Source of the DNA: Thiocystis minor
Lineage (GTDB): Bacteria > Pseudomonadota > Gammaproteobacteria > Chromatiales > Chromatiaceae
Length of the DNA: 41,298 nt
Direction of reading: 5' to 3'
Assembly (NCBI RefSeq): GCF_016653465.1
Contig: NZ_NHSQ01000029.1
Location: 1 to 41,298, forward strand
Shown here: positions 38,390 to 41,298 of the stretch, one piece after another
Layout of the letters: each line of letters begins with the position of its first letter
Numbering within the stretch: position 1 is the stretch's first letter
Notes under the pieces: generated by a model
Seen by the model: only the letters and a program-made list of their open reading frames with translations
The model's database searches: none
What the model was told of the DNA's origin: nothing
Translations under genes and position numbers: made by a program

Positions 38390-40171
38390 ATGAATGAGCC
38401 AACCCAATCCGCCAAACCCTGGGCCGGGCGCTTCAACGCGCCGACCGACGCCTTCGTCGAGGCATTTACCGCCTCCGTCGACTTCGATCGGCGCCTCTAC
38501 CGCTACGACATTCAGGGTTCGATCGCCCACGCCACCATGCTCGCCCGTCAGGGTATTCTGACCGCGGCCGAGCGCGACGCCATCGTCGCGGGTCTGGAAG
38601 CGGTGCGCGCGCGCATCGATGCCGGCGAATTCGCCTGGTCGATCCCGCTGGAGGATGTCCACATGAACGTGGAGTCCGCGCTCACCGCCGACATCGGCGA
38701 GGCCGGCAAGAAGCTACACACCGGACGCTCGCGCAACGATCAAGTCGCCACCGACGTGCGGCTCTGGCTGCGCGACGAGATCGACGCCATCCGCGCCGCG
38801 ATTGTGCGACTCCAGCAAGCGCTGCTCGATCTGGCCGAGCGCGAGGCCGACACCATCCTGCCCGGCTTCACGCATCTTCAGGTCGCCCAGCCCATCACCT
38901 TCGGTCATCACATGCTGGCCTGGTTCGAGATGCTGGAGCGCGACCGCGAGCGTCTCGCCGACTGTCGTCGACGGATGAACGTGATGCCGCTCGGTGCCGC
39001 CGCCTTGGCCGGCACCACGTACCCCATCGATCGCCACTACACCGCCGAACTGCTCGGCTTCGACCGCCCGGCCGAAAACTCGCTGGATGCCGTCTCGGAT
39101 CGCGACTTCGCCATCGAATTCACCGCCGACGCCGCCATCCTCATGATGCATCTGTCGCGCTTCTCAGAAGAACTCATCCTCTGGTCCTCGGCCCAGTTCG
39201 GCTTCGTCGATCTGTCGGACAGTTTCTGCACCGGCTCCTCGATCATGCCGCAGAAGAAAAACCCCGACGTGCCCGAACTAGTCCGCGGCAAGAGCGGGCG
39301 TGTCTTCGGTCATCTGATGGGTCTGCTGACCCTGATGAAAGGTCAGCCGCTGGCCTACAACAAAGACAATCAGGAGGACAAGGAACCGCTGTTCGACACC
39401 GTCGACAACCTCAAGGGCTCGCTCAAGGTCTATGCGGACATGATGGGCAACCTGACTTGCAACCGCGAGCGCATGCGCGCCGCCGCCAAGCAGGGGTTCA
39501 GTACCGCCACCGATCTGGCCGATTATCTCGTGCGCCGGGGCATTCCCTTTCGCGACGCCCATGAAATCGTCGGCAAGGCGGTCGCGCTCGGGGTGCACGA
39601 GGGGCGCGATCTGGCCGACCTGACGCTGGCCGAACTGCGCCAGTTCTCGGCGGCCATCGGCGAGGAGGTCTTTGCCGTGCTGACGCTGGAAGGCTCGGTC
39701 GCGGCCCGCGATCACCTCGGGGGGACGGCCCCAGCGCAGGTGCGTGCCGCGATCGCGCGCGGGCGGGGGCGGCTGAACGCCGCGGGTCAGAACCTTGCGG
39801 AGAATTCCAACCCGCATCCAACCAGTCTCGACCAGCTCAACGCCCGTCTGCTCCAGTTCGCCCGCGAGCGCGATTGGGAGCAGTTTCATTCGCCCAAGAA
39901 TCTCGCCATGGCACTCGCCGGCGAGGCCGGTGAGTTGCTGGAGCATTTTCAGTGGCTCACGGAGGCGCAGAGTGCCGCGCTGGAGGACGGGAAAAAGCGG
40001 CAGGTTGCCCATGAACTGGCGGATATTCTGCTGTATCTGATCCGTCTGTCCGAACGGCTGGGGGTGGATCTGATCGCCGCGGCCGAGGAGAAGATCGCGA
40101 TCAACGAACAACGGTATCCGGCGGAAAAAGTGCGCGGGGATGCGCGGCGGGCGGGTGAATATCCGGATTGA
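38390..40171 (+). CDS. argH: ArgH argininosuccinate lyase fused to MazG-like pyrophosphohydrolase
   Basis: The 593-residue protein joins two enzymes in one frame. Residues 1 to about 465 are argininosuccinate lyase: [40 protein letters not shown] and the superfamily signature [12 protein letters not shown] (282-293). It makes arginine and fumarate. Residues about 480-593 are a MazG/dCTPase-like all-alpha nucleotide pyrophosphohydrolase. ExxE is at Glu512 and Glu515 ([16 protein letters not shown]), ExxD at Glu542 and Asp545 ([18 protein letters not shown]), 26 residues apart, as needed for Mg2+. A short linker ([12 protein letters not shown]) joins them. Normal ArgH ends near 460-470. There is no stop or frameshift at the joint. 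The two activities have no known link, so the fusion may reflect loss of a stop between adjacent genes. ATG 38390 follows a short leader. Confidence 0.93.
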   Translation: MNEPTQSAKPWAGRFNAPTDAFVEAFTASVDFDRRLYRYDIQGSIAHATMLARQGILTAAERDAIVAGLEAVRARIDAGEFAWSIPLEDVHMNVESALTADIGEAGKKLHTGRSRNDQVATDVRLWLRDEIDAIRAAIVRLQQALLDLAEREADTILPGFTHLQVAQPITFGHHMLAWFEMLERDRERLADCRRRMNVMPLGAAALAGTTYPIDRHYTAELLGFDRPAENSLDAVSDRDFAIEFTADAAILMMHLSRFSEELILWSSAQFGFVDLSDSFCTGSSIMPQKKNPDVPELVRGKSGRVFGHLMGLLTLMKGQPLAYNKDNQEDKEPLFDTVDNLKGSLKVYADMMGNLTCNRERMRAAAKQGFSTATDLADYLVRRGIPFRDAHEIVGKAVALGVHEGRDLADLTLAELRQFSAAIGEEVFAVLTLEGSVAARDHLGGTAPAQVRAAIARGRGRLNAAGQNLAENSNPHPTSLDQLNARLLQFARERDWEQFHSPKNLAMALAGEAGELLEHFQWLTEAQSAALEDGKKRQVAHELADILLYLIRLSERLGVDLIAAAEEKIAINEQRYPAEKVRGDARRAGEYPD

Positions 40172-40225
40172 TCGGGGTTGCCGGTGTGGGGCGGGCCGTC
40201 TTCCGTCGGGCGTTTGGGTGTGAAT
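40172..40225. other. Short spacer after argH
   Basis: Fifty-four bases between the argH stop and the hairpin, with no recognisable element. Confidence 0.3.
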
Positions 40226-40244
40226 CGCCGACGACAAGTCGGCG
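40226..40244. repeat. Hairpin between convergent genes
   Basis: CGCCGAC and GTCGGCG (7 bp, perfect) flank a GACAA loop. It sits between the ends of argH and the minus-strand metalloprotease gene. It could act as a shared terminator, but there is no T-run on either side; similar ACGCCGACTTGTCGTCGGCG sequences are common dispersed repeats. Confidence 0.5.
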
Positions 40245-40262
40245 TCCCCAGATGCCGTGATC

Positions 40263-41018
40263 TTATTGCCGCTCGTCTGCAAAGGTATCGCAGGCGGCGA
40301 GCGTGCCCTCCTGAAGACCGCGCTTGAACCAACGCACCCGCTGCGCGGAGCTGCCGTGCGTGAAGCTGTCCGGGCGGACATAGCCGCGGCTCTGGCGCTG
40401 AAGGTGGTCGTCGCCGATGGCCGAGGCGGCGTTCAGGCCCTCCTCGATGTCGCCCTGTTCCAGGATATTGCGGGCCTGATGGGCGCGTTTCGCCCAGAGC
40501 CCGGCGAAACAGTCGGCCTGGAGTTCCAGTCGCACCGAAAGCGCATTGGCCTCGGTCTGACTTGCCCGCTGGCGCAGCGTGTCGACCTGATCGGAGATGC
40601 CGAGGAGATTCTGGACGTGATGGCCGATCTCGTGCGCGATGACGTAGGCCTGCGCGAAGTCGCCAGGGGCGCCCAGGCCGTCGCGCAGCTCGCGATAAAA
40701 GTCCAGATCGATATAGACCTTGCGATCGGCGGGGCAGTAGAAGGGCCCCATGGCGGCCTTGCCGAGTCCGCAGGCGGAGCGGGTCATACCCGTGTACATC
40801 ACCAGCTTGGGGTCGCTGTAGCGTTCGCCTCGCTCCCGGAAGATCGCGCTCCAGGTATCCTCGGTATCGGCGAGAATCACCGAGACGAAATCCGCCAGTT
40901 CGTCCTGCCCCGAGGCGCGTCGATTCGGGGTTTGAGACGGACCTGGCTCGAATGGTGACGGGCGGCTTTGCCCCATCGGCGCCTGCTGGGGGGGGGCAAC
41001 ACCCATACGCGCCAACAT
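40263..41018 (-). pseudogene. YpfJ-type neutral zinc metallopeptidase, 5'-truncated
   Basis: The frame matches the putative neutral zinc metallopeptidase family (YpfJ/KPN_02809 type): [60 protein letters not shown], then the zinc site [17 protein letters not shown] and [13 protein letters not shown] with the third ligand. The C-terminus is complete (FADERQ). The usual N-terminus, a basic start (R-x-S-x-N-V-E-D-R-R-G) and a Gly-rich membrane helix, is missing. Upstream of about 41018 the frame enters DNA belonging to a transposase gene on the other strand. The catalytic domain is whole, but membrane anchoring is lost, so I count it as a disrupted gene. Confidence 0.8.
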
Positions 41019-41076
41019 AGCCGGCAAGCCCTTGAAAATCAGTGGAGAGGCGCGATCTGTTGGGCATTTTGCCGCC

Positions 41077-41298
41077 ATGCTCCGCGCCCCCCAGCCCGTC
41101 GATCTCGCGTTTGAAGCGTTTCTGAAGGAATTGCCACCCGAGTACGCGACGATGGCGCGTGAGTTCAAGGCATTCGCCCGCCCGCGCAAGCTCAAGACGC
41201 CGGCGCAATTGCTGCAAGTGGTGATGCTGTCTTGTGGGTTGGATCAGGCACTGCGAACGACTGCCGGGAGCTTCACGCGGCTGGAGGAACGCATCACC
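41077..41298 (+). CDS. IS4-family transposase, N-terminal part (runs off window)
   Basis: From ATG 41077 an unbroken frame of 74 codons reaches the window end. It reads [20 protein letters not shown], then [20 protein letters not shown] and FTRLEERIT. This is the N-terminal pattern of IS4-type DDE transposases (P-P-E-Y, K-T-P-A-Q-L-L, C-G-L-D-Q-S-L-R, L-E-E-R-I-T). The catalytic residues would lie beyond the window. Its left end abuts the metalloprotease gene, which lost its 5' end there; the exact insertion-sequence end between about 41000 and 41076 could not be fixed. Confidence 0.75.
   Translation, partial: MLRAPQPVDLAFEAFLKELPPEYATMAREFKAFARPRKLKTPAQLLQVVMLSCGLDQALRTTAGSFTRLEERIT

Overview
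The window is GC-rich, densely coding DNA from a gammaproteobacterium. The gene content suggests a Chromatiales/Chromatiaceae-like organism: a complete mla operon followed by murA and then hisG-hisD-hisC, rpe-gph-trpE in a row, valS divergent from argH, many decayed mobile sequences, and Ser/Thr-kinase/FHA/PP2C signalling genes. The taxon is an inference from gene order and protein style. No rRNA, tRNA or CRISPR array was seen.

Region 1 (1-12660) is accessory DNA. It begins with recombinase and transposase debris. Next is a membrane-anchored Ser/Thr kinase fused to a C-terminal DUF1566 (Lcl_C) domain whose last ~30 codons look like a diversified region (2153-2236). After a patch of palindromic repeats come a dual-Cache-like/HAMP/GGDEF diguanylate cyclase, an N-acetylmuramoyl-alanine amidase, a decayed FHA/PP2C pair, an AAA-ATPase/PD-(D/E)XK protein, a QEGLA-motif (DUF1704) metalloprotease-like protein, a RAYT transposase relic beside a REP-like palindrome, a two-gene ATPase + DUF4276 module that resembles a split OLD-type defence system, and a truncated reverse transcriptase on the minus strand. 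A 48-bp repeat lies both behind the kinase gene and beside the reverse transcriptase fragment.

Region 2 (12660-20500) is transport: a periplasmic amino-acid-type binding protein with an SLC13-like permease, then a lipoprotein adaptor and an RND (HAE1) pump. The gap 19865-20500 holds no gene. It contains a series of strong hairpins, one closely resembling group II intron domain V and one resembling domain VI, followed by a good promoter for the mla operon.

Region 3 (20500-33998) is core metabolism and envelope maintenance: mlaF-E-D-C-B (phospholipid transport), murA, hisG, an inserted PD-(D/E)XK-like gene with a 54-bp coding repeat, hisD, hisC (with a 60-bp in-frame repeat insertion), rpe, gph, trpE and a SWIM zinc-finger protein. 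Stop/start overlaps link mlaF-mlaE, mlaD-mlaC-mlaB, murA-hisG and hisD-hisC.

Region 4 (34027-41298) has a dicarboxylate/amino-acid:cation symporter and valS on the minus strand, then argH fused in frame to a MazG-like pyrophosphohydrolase domain, and a YpfJ-type metalloprotease gene that has lost its 5' end beside an incoming IS4-family transposase running off the window. Three 87-88 bp units bounded by TTAAACCGCGTC-type inverted termini lie at 29709, 29816 and 35306. One supplies the rpe stop codon and one covers the start of the symporter gene.
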